Assembly (NCBI GenBank): GCA_003439945.1
Contig: QVRM01001979.1
Location: 1-64,000 of the forward strand
From: Dermanyssus gallinae
Lineage: Eukaryota > Arthropoda > Arachnida > Mesostigmata > Dermanyssidae
Direction of reading: 5' to 3'
Length of the DNA: 64,000 nucleotides
In this document: positions 34,140 to 44,329 of the stretch, in pieces
How positions within the stretch are numbered: the stretch's first letter is position 1
Layout of the letters: each line of letters starts with the position of its first letter
The notes under the pieces: model-generated
Database searches by the model: none
What the model saw: only the letters and a program-made list of their open reading frames with translations
What the model was told of the DNA's origin: nothing
Program-made: the position numbers and the translations under genes

Positions 34140-35235
34140 GATGTTTGTTTATTCACCATTAGTGGTAGATTCTCACAATATTTACGAGCTATTCCGCTCA
34201 AGTACGTCAATTACAGCAGCTGTTAATGAGCTGGTGTTCAGTTCTATACATTTCATAACGTGATATCGGTCGATTTCAATTTCACCACAATATTTACAAA
34301 CACATTCGTTGATTTGGAAACACTTTCCCTTTAGGCAGAGGTATTGGTGGTATCCGTGCCAAGTTATTTTGCAAATTATTGCTCTGTTCTGTTGCAGATC
34401 TTTTTTCCATCTGTTGCTAAGAAAAGCGGGTCCATCTGTAAAATTGTTGATTACAAAGTTCTAGTTTTACCGTTCTCTGTGTTCCTTGTATGCCTCAAGC
34501 GCTTCGGGATTAAATTAGTAATTACGGTGCTCTAGGTCTTCTATTAATGTGAACTCATTGCACATTTGCAGCACCAGCGTAGACGAGGCAGTTTTTGATA
34601 AGCCAAGCGCTCTTTTAAGAAACATAGTTTTAATCTTGTCGATATTCTTGAGGTTGTCTAATGTTAACTTGGAGGATATAGGTCTGAGGCAATATGATAC
34701 TGTGGAAAAGATCTTGAGCTTAAATATAGTGAGTACAGTCTTAAGGTCAACTTGCCGGAGATCCTTCAACATCATGGTTAAGGACACCGACTTTACTCTA
34801 ATTTCTTCAATATGTCTAGTAAAACACAGCTTGGGCGTCAGTGTTACTCCCAAATATCTGAAGTTGTTGACCAACTCTAGTGCATGCCCACTTATCTTTA
34901 TGTTATAGTCATCTTGAGCATATGCTCCTCCTCTGCTAAAACGCATCACTTTTGTTTTCGACACGTTGATGTTCAGCTTATTTTCGCAACACCATCGTGC
35001 AGTCTCATTCAAGTAAAATTGGAGGTGCTGCCTCGATTTTCCCATAATAACTAAGTCGTCTGCATAAAACACGTGGTGAGCTTTTACTTCTCGGAGGCAC
35101 TTTCCAAGGCCAGCTGCGTACAGTATGAATAAAAATGGGCTAGCTGTATCACCCTGTGGCACGCCAATTGTTTGAGAGACCTCCTTGGCAAAAGCAAGTA
35201 GTAATGTCCTTACCTTTCAACGCGATGAAAAAGTC
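34140..35235 (-). mobile_element. LINE RT C-terminal half, partly intact
   Basis: On the minus strand 'EVSQTIGVPQGDTASPFLFI' starts near 35180, then 'HHVFYADDLVIMGKS' with the catalytic Asp pair, 'NVSKTKVMRFSRGG' and 'VNNFRYLGVTLTP'. The frame 34515-35162 is open for 215 codons. Further on, in another frame, a Cys-His cluster 'CVCKYCG...YHVMKC' lies at about 34240-34320. The motif 'PQGDTASPFLF' and the thumb sequence differ from the R1-like elements, so this is another clade. The N-terminal RT half and endonuclease are missing. Confidence 0.85.
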
Positions 35236-36134
35236 TGATTTCCACGTTACGTCCTGTTGCAGTGGAAGCACGATACAGATGGTTTTATATGAAACATGGT
35301 TAATTCACGGAAATGCATATCGCTTGCTTTATTGCTCGGTAAATGAATAATGTATAATCTGTTGTAGTGATTTAAGGACGGCCTTTATTTGATGCGCTCC
35401 GTTGTGGTGAGAGAATTCATAATTTGTGCTTATTGGTGATTACTTCCCTGAAAAACCATATTGATATGCGTTTTGTAAATTTAGTTGCTGCTTGAATTTG
35501 AAAGTTTGTTGCAGCTGTTCGTAAACAACACACTCGTTTTAACGTTCTGGATTCAGTATTAGTCAATTGTGTGTATAAGTTTCTCGTTGCTTGGTATCGT
35601 TGCTTGGCTCCCTGTCATAAGTTATTTGTAACTTTGCTTCATCTTATTGGGTTTGTGTACTTCAGCTTGTATAAGCGCTGGTATTCTTTAGTTCTAAATA
35701 CTTCGTATTTAGATTTTATTTTCCTGGTTGGTTGACATAATTGATTGCGTACTGGGACATGTGCTGCCCAGATTTCAATGCGTGCGCGTTTGTGATGTCT
35801 TTCGACTCTGTTCTCTGTTAACATACCAGCCTCTGTTGAGCGTTTTCAAACCTTTGTGGGGTTACGAACACTGGGTCAATTGTGCTAGCCGCACGACCTA
35901 TTTTCATGAATGTAATATCGGAGCGGTTCAGCAGCCTGAGGCTAAGGTACTCTAGCGCGTCCAAAATCTCCATTTAACATACCCGCGGTGTTTGGACAAA
36001 AGTATGCAGCTTAATCTCTTCTGTTTGTCGTGGGTGCTATAATTTTGTTCGAATTGTACGTAATTTTTGGTTTAATGAGTCGGATACCAACCCTAGTAGC
36101 ACTTACTCGCAAGGATAGCCAAATTTGCCAAAAA
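35236..36134. other. Unassigned DNA
   Basis: No recognisable features; AT-rich, with short chance frames on both strands. Confidence 0.4.
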
Positions 36135-36236
36135 ATCATTTTTTTCACCAAGCACTTAAGCGTTGCGTAATGCAGTTCCGTAAATAAATCACGATTATAT
36201 ATATATAAACGTGTATTATATATATATATATATAAA

Positions 36237-36302
<66 letters not shown>

Positions 36303-36406
36303 TTTATATATATATATATATATAATACACGTTTATATATATATAATCGTGATTTATTTACGGAACTGCATTACGCAACGCTTAAGTGCTTGGTGAAAAA
36401 AATGAT
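36135..36406. repeat. 272 bp palindrome with long TA core
   Basis: The left arm starts ATCATTTTTTTCACCAAGCA and is matched by its reverse complement ending at 36406. The arms are ~100 bp and nearly identical, including the internal TA blocks around ACGTGTATTA, and the centre is about 60 bp of TA. No coding capacity. The near-absence of arm divergence means it is young or is maintained by hairpin-mediated correction. Confidence 0.92.
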
Positions 36407-37042
36407 AAGTCAAACAATTAAGTAGAAAATCACTCTCGAAAAAAATCCAAGAAGTACCTTGTAAAAGCACCTTACACGAGCTGCAATCACAGTGGTTATT
36501 AAGCGTCTCAAGGACACAAACAAATTTATTTTAACAGCAGTTGGTGCGTTTGTTATAACGCCAAACAATATATCAGGCAACATACTTGCAACTATACAGA
36601 CACACAAAGTGGTTCATTAGTACAACATCTTCACAAATCACAGCAACTATGGGGAAAAGCACGTGGATAATATTATATCCAATCTAAGTGTGTCCCCATA
36701 TGCAAAACACAATAATTTCAGTTCCGGATATACCTAGATTACACGCCTGTATCCAACTGTAAAATTAAAAGCCATTGTTTTAGTTCACAAGCGAATAGAT
36801 GCTTCGTAGTTAGACATCTGATATATTTTGGAGTGCAGATCCAGGTTACAGGAAGACGGCAAGTGTGTGTTGAATAGACTTCAGGGATACAGAGAGACTG
36901 CAAAAGTGGTTGCATGCCTAACTGATGTTCGACAAAGTCGATCGCAATTTCCGTAGGCACAATACCTCTCGAAACGTTGTATGCTAACATTGAACCCCGC
37001 ATCGTGTAAATGTTTTTAAGCGTGAGCAGGTTGTTTTTTAAT
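36407..37042. other. Intron-like DNA, unassigned
   Basis: A minus frame of 113 codons (36739-37080) runs from the LINE 3' end into this DNA; no family recognised. TTTTAATTTTACAG near 36760 resembles a splice acceptor on the minus strand but no supporting exon was found. Confidence 0.35.
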
Positions 37043-37635
37043 CTAGGAGGTTTCGGGAATGCATGATGCACACGCGTCACTAGCGTAGGACTTACATATC
37101 TACTAAACCCGGATTCATCCCCACCCCCAGGCTCGGTACTACCTTGGCATTACTTTGAAGCCGTGGAAGAAGCGCCTCTGCCGTTTTCCTCTACTCAGCT
37201 CTATTCTTCTTGATTATCCTGCATGTTTACCTGCGGTAGGATAGGTGGTTACTGCTATTCTGTGAGCCGACCTGTGAGGGTGCGTCGAGGCCACGAGGGC
37301 CTAGCTGCTCCCGCCGTTCCCCCTCCTTAGGCTCCTTGTCTCGACCACTTCCCCGGGAGACCCGCTCAAGCCTTTACCGCCTGGTCGTTTCCTTGGCTGT
37401 CTTGAGTGTCAAAATGGCGTCGAACAAAATCGTCGCTTCCTTCCATGCTTTCGCCAAAGTCATCATATGGGCGACCACATCCCTTATGGGCCGGCCTCTC
37501 ACAGCGGTTGGTCCTGCTTCCCTGAGTGCAGCACACCGCAAAACAGTATGCCCCACGGTGTCCGCCTCGCCAGAGTCACACAGTACGCACGTATTGCTGA
37601 TGGCCTTCGTGACTAGGTTGAAACGACTAAACATG
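37043..37635 (-). mobile_element. 3' fragment of the 28-30 kb LINE family
   Basis: The 3' end starts AGGAGGTTTCGGGAATGCATG like the element at 27.89 kb. The same UTR blocks follow, and then, on the minus strand, 'CVLCDSGEADTVGHTVLRCA', the C-terminal zinc motif, with 'GPTAVRGRPI' as in the intact element. It is severely 5'-truncated near 37630, keeping only the last ~70 codons. Confidence 0.88.
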
Positions 37636-37770
37636 TCACGGACTGAATTCCTGTGCCTTCTAAAAATGGATCTAAGTGCGTCATTCTGTATCATTTTGGC
37701 TTTCCGGAGAATTTCGCCGCAAATTAGGACTCTGTTAGACGACGAGACGACGCGCATAAGCATGGTGTTG
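37636..37770 (-). mobile_element. LINE ORF1-like fragment
   Basis: A minus frame reads 'VLICGEILRKAKMIQNDALR', then 'SIFRRHRNSVRD'. It resembles the 'ILRxAKxLKx...xVFIxRDLT' stretch found in the ORF1/linker region of some LINEs. It is fused in frame to the LINE tail at 37635, which makes the junction an insertion boundary. Tentative. Confidence 0.35.
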
Positions 37771-37804
37771 ACCTAGTTGTGCCCCATTGATGTCGTTGTG
37801 GTGA

Positions 37805-38455
37805 TTTTGTGAACGCGTCGGCCCATCATGGCCTGTCATGCGCGTTGAGTGCAGGCCGACGAGCACGTCACTTCGCTTTAGACGATACTTTTAGTCGCGC
37901 ACTTAGACCTGCCGGCTTCCCGTGTGTTCTAGAAGCCACGGGTATTTCGAGGAATGATGGAAAAAGACCTGACGGTCTGACTTTAACGCCCTTTGAGCTT
38001 GGCCGCATGCTTGTTTGGGACGCAACTGTAACCGACTCATTAGCCCCTTCGATGGTCGGTGCAGGTGCGGACCGAGCAGGTCATGCCTCCAGGTTAGCTG
38101 GGGCTAATAAATGCAGAAAATACTTAAGTTGCTAATTAAATTAAATACGTTGATTATCCGCACGAATTTTGTCCGTTGGCGTTCGAGACTATGGGAGCTG
38201 CAGGCCCCCTTACGCTCAAGCTGATTCAGCGCGTCGGTAAAAATCTTAACGTCTATTCGACAGGAGGCTTGAGAGCATCCGAATTCTTGCGTCAGAGGCT
38301 GTCGCTAGACATTCAACGAGGAAATGCAGCGTCTGTTCGGGGCACGTTGTTGAACTGGGCTAACCCTCAATTAGCGATTAGAATTAGACGTTCGCGCGGA
38401 GGCAATTGTCCACTCCAAAGTGCTAACATAGTGAAGTTAAATGAATAAATAATAA
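37805..38455 (+). mobile_element. LINE C-terminal tail, copy 1
   Basis: Plus frames contain 'DGKRPDGLTLTPFELGRMLV', 'WDATVTDSLAPSM' and, in the next frame, 'AFETMGAAGPLT' with 'FLRQRLSLDIQRGNAASVRG'. This is the conserved domain that follows the RT in a LINE group also seen at 41.0 kb and 50.0-51.8 kb. One frame change splits it near 38135. RT is absent. Confidence 0.85.
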
Positions 38456-38765
38456 CGTCAAACTCATTAGCCCCTTCGATGGTCGGTGCAGGTGCGGACC
38501 AGGCAGGCCATGCGTCTAGGTTAGCAGAGGCTAACAAATGTAGAAAATACATTGAAGTTGATTCAGCGCATGGGTAGAAGCCTTAACCTCTCCACCGGAG
38601 ACTCAAGAGCATCGGAATTTTTGCGTCAGAGGCTGTCGCTTGATATCCAACGAGGAAACGCAGCATCTGTTCGGGCACATTGTTGAACTGGGCTAATCCC
38701 GGGTTATGTAACCCGTAACCACACGTTAACGCGGCGACAATTGTTCACTCCAAATAGCTAACATA
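38456..38765 (+). mobile_element. LINE C-terminal tail, copy 2
   Basis: A direct partial repeat of the preceding element starting at CTCATTAGCCCCTTCGATGG and repeating to the 'RQRLSLDIQRGNAAS' region, with an internal deletion. It lies immediately downstream in the same orientation. Confidence 0.8.
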
Positions 38766-38994
38766 AAAAGTCATTTAATAAAGTTAATAAAGTATAAAAA
38801 AAATACGTCAAATCCACTCATTACGGAGCTGGTGAAGCATGACGCGAACTCAACGTCAAATACATATTCACACTAAGGGCAGCCACGAATGTCTTTGAGT
38901 AGCTTTTTCGTTAATAAACTTCAACCAGATGAAATGGTGAGCTGGTCTTTAAAGTTGCCTCAAAATAGGAGCCAAAGTGGTAATGGAAGCACTG

Positions 38995-39150
38995 ACCAAG
39001 GTTAATACCAAGGTTTGCGGACCTCCGAAAGCATGGAACAAGCTTCCTGTTTCGACCAGATTAGCGGAGACTCCGCGGTTTTACAAACACGCCGTCAAGA
39101 AATTACTTAATGTAAACTATCTAGAGAATTCTTCAATAATCAGTTATAAC
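38995..39150 (+). mobile_element. LINE tail fragment in arm B
   Basis: Plus frame 'PPKAWNKLPVSTRLAETPRF' followed by 'YKHAVKKLL' is the common LINE C-terminal ending (xWNxLPxxxR…FKxxLKxxL). It interrupts the alignment between the two inverted arms, so it inserted after the duplication or was lost from arm A. Confidence 0.65.
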
Positions 39151-39186
39151 GGTGCGATAAAAATAGAGAACGCACGATAAACTTAC

Positions 39187-39417
39187 CCGCTATAGAAGTA
39201 TTCGTCCACGGTGGCATCCACAAAGAGGCTCTTCTTTCGAACTTTCGAGCGCGGCTTGCCATTTAGATCAAAATAGATGATGGCGGCAAAGTTTACGGTT
39301 TTAATCATGTCGCTCGGAGAGCCATTTGACATACTAGGCTCAAACAGAAACAGCGGCCCCTTGTAATATTTTAAAGTACCGTTTACATATTCTTTTTCTG
39401 CTTTTCGGTGTGTAATC
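39187..39417 (-). CDS. CD36/SNMP-like receptor, 'FLFEPSMSNG' exon
   Basis: The acceptor CTTTGCGCAG precedes 39417 and the donor GG|GTAAGT follows 39187. Length is 231 nt. Its first base completes the Arg codon left by the exon ending at 43219, so the protein reads 'GPYVYRFVRR' then 'ITHRKAEKEYVNGTL'. It encodes 'KYYKGPLFLFEPSMSNGSPS' (family motif FxPxxS), 'DMIKTVNFAAII' and 'VRKKSLFVDATVDEYFYSG', matching the xVRELLWGY segment of CD36 proteins. It has an antisense duplicate at 33478-33714. The 5.7 kb intron above it carries foldback, mariner and LINE remnants. Confidence 0.92.
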
Positions 39418-39507
39418 CTGCGCAAAGTTCACACAAGCACATTAGTACACTTTCAGTATATATAATATACTAAAGGACAAATAGCACTACATATATGTAT
39501 ATATATA

Positions 39508-40577
39508 CAGGGTCATTCATATCGTTATGTACTTATTTAGAGGTTTGGTAGAACTCAGCAAGAAAATAATTTTTCCAATGGAGAGAGGACGCGGAACCGT
39601 TTTGTTTAGAAGAGAGAGTGAAATATATAAAAGTAGTTATTCTGCTTGTTTTCACTTCACTAGCTTGTGCAGCGAAAAGCGATTAGCCATTTCAAAGAAA
39701 GTCATAAAAAGTGGATAAGTTGTTATGTCTTACGTTAACTCTTTTCGTGAAAAATCGTAATTTTTTTTTCATTACGATTCAAAATGGGTGTCCAAAAGAC
39801 CAGTCTCGCACAATAGCAAATTTAATGCCCACCGTTTTTGTACCAAAATGATGGTGCTGCGTTACGCAGTTGTCAAGTAACTAAGCTTCTTCGATAGCCA
39901 TATCGAAACCGAAGGCATGCAAACTTGCATAGGGTGTATGAGAGTTATACAATTGAGTTGGGTACAAATTTCAAGGTTTGGGAGAACTCGGCAAGAAAAT
40001 ATTTTTTCCTAGTGGATGGAGGGGGCGGAAACGTCTTGGCAAAATGTTACGGTTCGGAACGTGAAAGCTTTAACGTAAAACATAACAACTATGACTGTCG
40101 AAAAAGCTTAATTACTTAGCAACTACGTAAAGCAGAACCATCACTTTGGTACGAAAATTGTGGGTAATAAATTTGCTAGTGCGTGAGAGTGTCTTTGGGA
40201 CGTACATTTTTGGTCGTAATAAAAAAAAATTACGATTATTCACGAACAAGCGTTAACGTAACAAATCGACTTTTTATGACTTTCCTCAATCTGGCTATTC
40301 GCTTTTTGCTACGCAAGCTAATGAAGTGCCCTCCGTTGTGCAGAATTTTCCTCCGAACATGCCTGCCGTCATGATTGCTTGCTTCATGCGTTGACTCGTT
40401 CTCCCGCAAACGCAGATTTTGCACAACTATGTTAGAGAAAAAAGGCAGAATAACTACCTTTATAAACTTTACTCTCCCTCCTAAACAAGACGTTTCCGCG
40501 TCCTCCCTCTATTGTGAAAAATTATTTTCTTGCCGAGTTCTACCAAATGAAATAAGTACATAACGATATGAATGACC

Positions 40578-40580
<3 letters not shown>
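39508..40580. mobile_element. Foldback DNA transposon, no transposase
   Basis: The ends CAGGGTCATTCATATCGTTA at 39508 and its reverse complement at 40580 are flanked by TA on both sides, a Tc1/mariner-type target duplication. About 100 bp of terminal inverted repeat is nearly identical. Beyond that the arms stay alignable in inverted orientation for several hundred bases (shared GTCATAAAAAGT and TACGATT blocks), with a large insertion in one arm. A third copy of the subterminal block (GGTTTGGGAGAACTCGGCAA) lies near the middle at ~39972, so the element is a composite foldback. It has no transposase frame. Confidence 0.88.

Positions 40581-40637
<57 letters not shown>
40581..40637. repeat. (TA)n microsatellite
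   Basis: TA array that forms the right flank of the foldback element; the left flank is also TA-rich. Confidence 0.95.
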
Positions 40638-40644
<7 letters not shown>

Positions 40645-40867
40645 AGTTACCAGGCATTGCCAAGTGAAAGGCTGTGGGGGACGTTAGTTGATTCATGATA
40701 GGAACCACCATACAAGGGGTCGGTAATACTTTTGTGTTAATTGTATATCCTTGCTACAGTGTTGTACCATACTAAGTGTACTTTTATACAGGATCATTTG
40801 ACTACGTGAAGTCACTCTATTTTATAAAATGAATTTATTTTTCCAAAAACATAAGCATGTGTGATGC

Positions 40868-40871
<4 letters not shown>

Positions 40872-40936
<65 letters not shown>
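40872..40936. repeat. (TA)n plus T tract
   Basis: TA array followed by a run of about 18 T, next to the LINE tail on the minus strand. The T run may be the A tail of that LINE. Confidence 0.85.
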
Positions 40937-40937
<1 letters not shown>

Positions 40938-40964
40938 TGTTATTATTATTTATTCAATTTCAAA

Positions 40965-41362
40965 TAATTCACGGCCGGACCATGACATTTGGGTCCCTGC
41001 AAACGTGTGCACCATTACGGGGGGTCCAGTGTAGGGACCAGCCATTTCTGGAGGGTTCCTCGAACCGAGGCCGCATTGCCCCGTTGCACATCCAGCGACA
41101 GACGCTGTCTGAGGAAATCACTTGCTCGCTTATCTCCGCTGGCTAGAATTAGCCGCTTCCCGACCTTCTGTAGCAAACTGCGAGTAGACGGACCCGGCCC
41201 GCCAAGGGTCTCGAAGGCAAGTGGGTGAAACTCGTACGGGTAACCGATGTTCTGGTACTTTCTAACCTTGCCTGCCTCGGCGAGAGCCGATGCATGACCA
41301 GCCCGAGCCGCGCCAGCACTGACCATTGAAGGGGCTAATGAGTCAGTAACTGTATACGAGTA
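40965..41362 (-). mobile_element. LINE C-terminal tail, intact frame
   Basis: A single minus frame (41015-41362) reads 'VTDSLAPSMVSAGAARAGHA', 'PLAFETLGGPGPSTRSLLQK' and 'FLRQRLSLDVQRGNAASVRG', the post-RT domain of the same LINE group as 37.8-38.8 kb and 50.0-51.8 kb. It is better preserved than the other copies. With the adjacent T tract as a 3' A tail, it is a short, strongly 5'-truncated insertion. Confidence 0.85.
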
Positions 41363-41518
41363 TATATATATATATTTTTTTATGAGACCGTCTTCTCTGG
41401 ACGGCAAATTTATTTAAGTTCAATAACTCTTCATTGAGTTTGAAATTTCCATTATTACATAAATTCAAACAATTATAACTATTCAGGTAATTTTGCAGCA
41501 AAGGCTATCACCTGTGTC

Positions 41519-41521
<3 letters not shown>

Positions 41522-41569
<48 letters not shown>
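41522..41569. repeat. (TA)n microsatellite
   Basis: About 48 bases of TA between a LINE tail and a mariner remnant. Confidence 0.95.
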
Positions 41570-41572
<3 letters not shown>

Positions 41573-42540
41573 CTTTTCAAAATAGCTCCCTCCCGCTGCG
41601 ATGCACTTGCGCCACCTTCGTTCGCACTCTTCGAAACATTCGTTGAGCGTTTCTTTCAGAATCGAGTTGAGTTGTTCTTTCGATTTTTTATCTCTATAGT
41701 CTCAAAAGGTGTCATACATTTCCTTTATTATCCGTGAGCAATCCGCAGTCGCACATAGCCATGCCCGGCGAATAGTAGAGTTGCGGAAATATAGAAATTG
41801 AGTTTGTATTAGATAATCCGAAATCAGTGTTTATGTTTGTGCCAGTGTGTTGTTGTGATAGAGGCTTCAACAGTTATTTGCCAGAATTCAGTCTCTGCGT
41901 TCTCGCACAATTTTAAAATATGGTGGTAGTATTCCTTTTTGACCGTAGAACCAGATGGCCAAAAATTGTAAAAGATGATTTGCTTGTAGTCGAACAAATA
42001 TAATTAAAATAACCTTGGTATTAGATCTGCTCTGTCTGAATTCTGAATTTCTTCGATCGACTCTTTAATGGAAAAGGCCCACTGGGAGGATTGAGCTTTG
42101 ATCTCGCCCATGACTCGTCTCCTGTAATAAATTCCTAAAGCAATCCAGGTTCTTCTGCTACCGCTTAAAAATTTTAATTGGGACTATCCCAGACGGGCGT
42201 TCATTTGCTGGAAGTTCACATTTTGATGTTGTTGAGTACAATATTACGTACATTTTAAGGTTATCTTCTGTTATTGACGTAAAATGCCTTCCCAAACGTG
42301 AGTCATCTTCAACCTCACTATCACATCCGTCGCGGAATTAACGATACCACGTATGCACAGTGCTTAGGGGCACTGCTCTATCACCATAAGGACTTTGTAA
42401 CATTTTTCACTCAAAACTTGAAGCAGACTCGTTGCTTTAATATTTCGGCTCTTTAAAAATTGCCGAACCTCAATGTCTTTATTCCCTTAAACTAAATTTC
42501 AAGGCACCTCTAAGCAAAGCAAACCGCAAAATTTTAGTGG
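41570..42540 (-). mobile_element. Decayed mariner-family element
   Basis: On the minus strand the recognisable pieces are 'DYKQIIFYNFWPSGSTVKKE' followed by 'YYHHILKLCENAE' (~41890-41990), the segment downstream of the first catalytic Asp in mariner transposases. The C-terminal piece is 'KEQLNSILKETLNE' with 'CIAAGGSYFEKN' (~41580-41690). 'TGDESWAR'-like residues lie at ~42110. Frameshifts and stops are frequent and I could not find clean terminal repeats. It is diverged from the mariner at 59.0-60.3 kb, so it is a different lineage. Confidence 0.75.
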
Positions 42541-43205
42541 TATCGGTCCACTTTTTAAGATTCAAAGTACTAGAGCCGATTCGCCCTCACGGGCGGATTG
42601 GTAAGTTCGGCAAGTGGAAATCCTATTGATGCCCGGTCCTGAAAAGGCATTGCCAAGAAAAGTTGTATCTATAGGATGTTGGCTTGCTTCCAACGACTCT
42701 TGGTGTGTGCATTTGCCTTTATACATAAGCCTCTAGTTCCTTCTAAACTTACACATAGCGTCTGTAAGCCCCATCTAACTTTCATGAAAAAAATAGTGGA
42801 AAGTGTTCGAGACACGTTCCTACAACGCTTGCAATTCAGGTGCCTTCTAAGCGTGTCAGATAATGTTGTTCCTAGTATAGACTTACACTGTGTAATAATA
42901 AAAGGGATTTTATGCATAAAAAGTTAATGCAGCATTCCGGCCATGGTGAAAGACAAGTCTTACCCATCTGACATATATTGTATATTATTTTTGGTTTTTT
43001 CTATCACCGCAGCCCAAATAATGTTGTGGAGGTTCATTACTGTAGGCTCTCGTTTATTCGGCAAGTGGGCCTGTAGAGATCTACAAAGTAGAGATCTACA
43101 GCATCATCAATCAGCTGATCACTTGGCACATACTGTAAGACTAACCCTTACTCTTCCAAGAATAAAATCATCCTACATCACACTTCCGCCTTAAACTATT
43201 TTTAA
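42541..43205. other. Intron-like DNA, unassigned
   Basis: A plus frame at 42676-42927 (83 codons, hydrophobic N-terminus) has no recognised family. GTAGAGATCTACA is a short palindrome near 43072-43101, occurring twice. Confidence 0.4.
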
Positions 43206-43218
43206 AGAACGTGCGTAC

Positions 43219-43481
43219 CTACGAACGAACCTGTATACGTAGGGTCCAAGCTCCTGCACGATAGGTAAGTTTCCGCGTTTAAGCTCTTCATAATTAGTAA
43301 GATTAAATACGTAGAGTGATTGGTAGGAATATATTGGAAAATTAAAGAATATTCTGTCTAGCGTAGAGTTTTCCACGAGAGGTTTAGGCCGTTCCCGCTG
43401 GATCTCGTTCAGAGTCCAAATTAGCATACCGAAGTCTATTGGCAGCAATACGACAGTTAAGACTGTAATTTCGAAAAACAT
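43219..43481 (-). CDS. CD36/SNMP-like receptor, N-terminal TM exon
   Basis: Encodes the first membrane helix and start of the ectodomain of a CD36-family receptor. The hydrophobic run 'ITVLTVVLLPIDFGMLIWTL' is followed by 'IYSYQSLYVFNLTNYEELKR', with an N-glycosylation-type NLT, and 'VQELGPYVYRFVRR', the family motif GPYxYR. The donor AG|GTACGC follows 43219. I place the start at the ATG at 43481 because it gives a short cytoplasmic tail of the kind usual in this family. The frame is open further upstream to about 43526, and an upstream exon joined at ATTACAG|TC near 43465 is possible. Confidence 0.85.
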
Positions 43482-43529
43482 ATCAAGCAGATGTTCAACT
43501 AGGTTATTTAGCTTAGTATGTTCCAAAGC

Positions 43530-44329
43530 TGCTTTGCCTTAAAGCTACAAAGTTTGAATTAGAACCTGCGCGGTGCGACCCATACAAGACGGTTAAAGAC
43601 TTAAAACAGCAGATTTCATTTACAAAATTCCAAATCTATAAACCCACACGTTCTACCACAACGTAGGACGCATTTTTGCTTGGACATTGGAACCTAAGAC
43701 AATATTTGGACAGCCACACTAAAATAGATGTTTATATTTAAACAGCCTTCCACTCGAGTGTAAGAGTCCTGTGGACCAATTCTGGCATTGGTCTTCAACC
43801 TACTAAAGATTATGAAGACCACACAAAAACGTTGCATATAATAATCAGGACCACCTTAATAAGGGTCGAAAGAGTGTTGCTTCTAATACATTGCAAATAA
43901 ATATGCGACGAAAATTATAGTGGCTAAAAAGCCGATAATTAAGGGAGGCTCAGATCGCAAGATATACAGTAAAACCATAATATGGAGGTTGAATGAACCC
44001 GAGAGCGACCGAACGGCGACACCAAACAAGCAGTCAAGTAGCGACTTAGGCTGGCCCGAACTCTGCTAACGCAAAGTGGCATCTCGACCCGTGACTCCAG
44101 GTGAGTGGACAAAGGAAAAAGCACTGATTGGGTATTCCAAAAGAACCACCAAAAAAAAAACAATGCTAGCCCGAGAGGGCTGATAGAGACTAGACGTTAG
44201 GAAATGGAGAAGCTGAAAACGTTTACATTAGAGATTACTGAGTACTGAGTAGATTTTGGCTAGTCTTGTCTATTTCTATTCCTATCGATGCAGAAACCAC
44301 GCAACACCTTACGCGTAGTTGCAACGTAA
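43530..44329. other. Unassigned DNA
   Basis: No recognised element. A minus frame at 43939-44163 is short and Trp/Phe-rich without motifs. Confidence 0.4.

Larger units (their letters stand above)
38855..39507 (-). repeat. Inverted duplication arm B
   Basis: Partner of 33390-33915 in reverse orientation. It contains the CD36-like exon 39187-39417 and a ~150 bp LINE-derived insertion (38995-39150) absent from arm A. Its outer edge coincides with the start of the foldback transposon at 39508. Confidence 0.88.
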
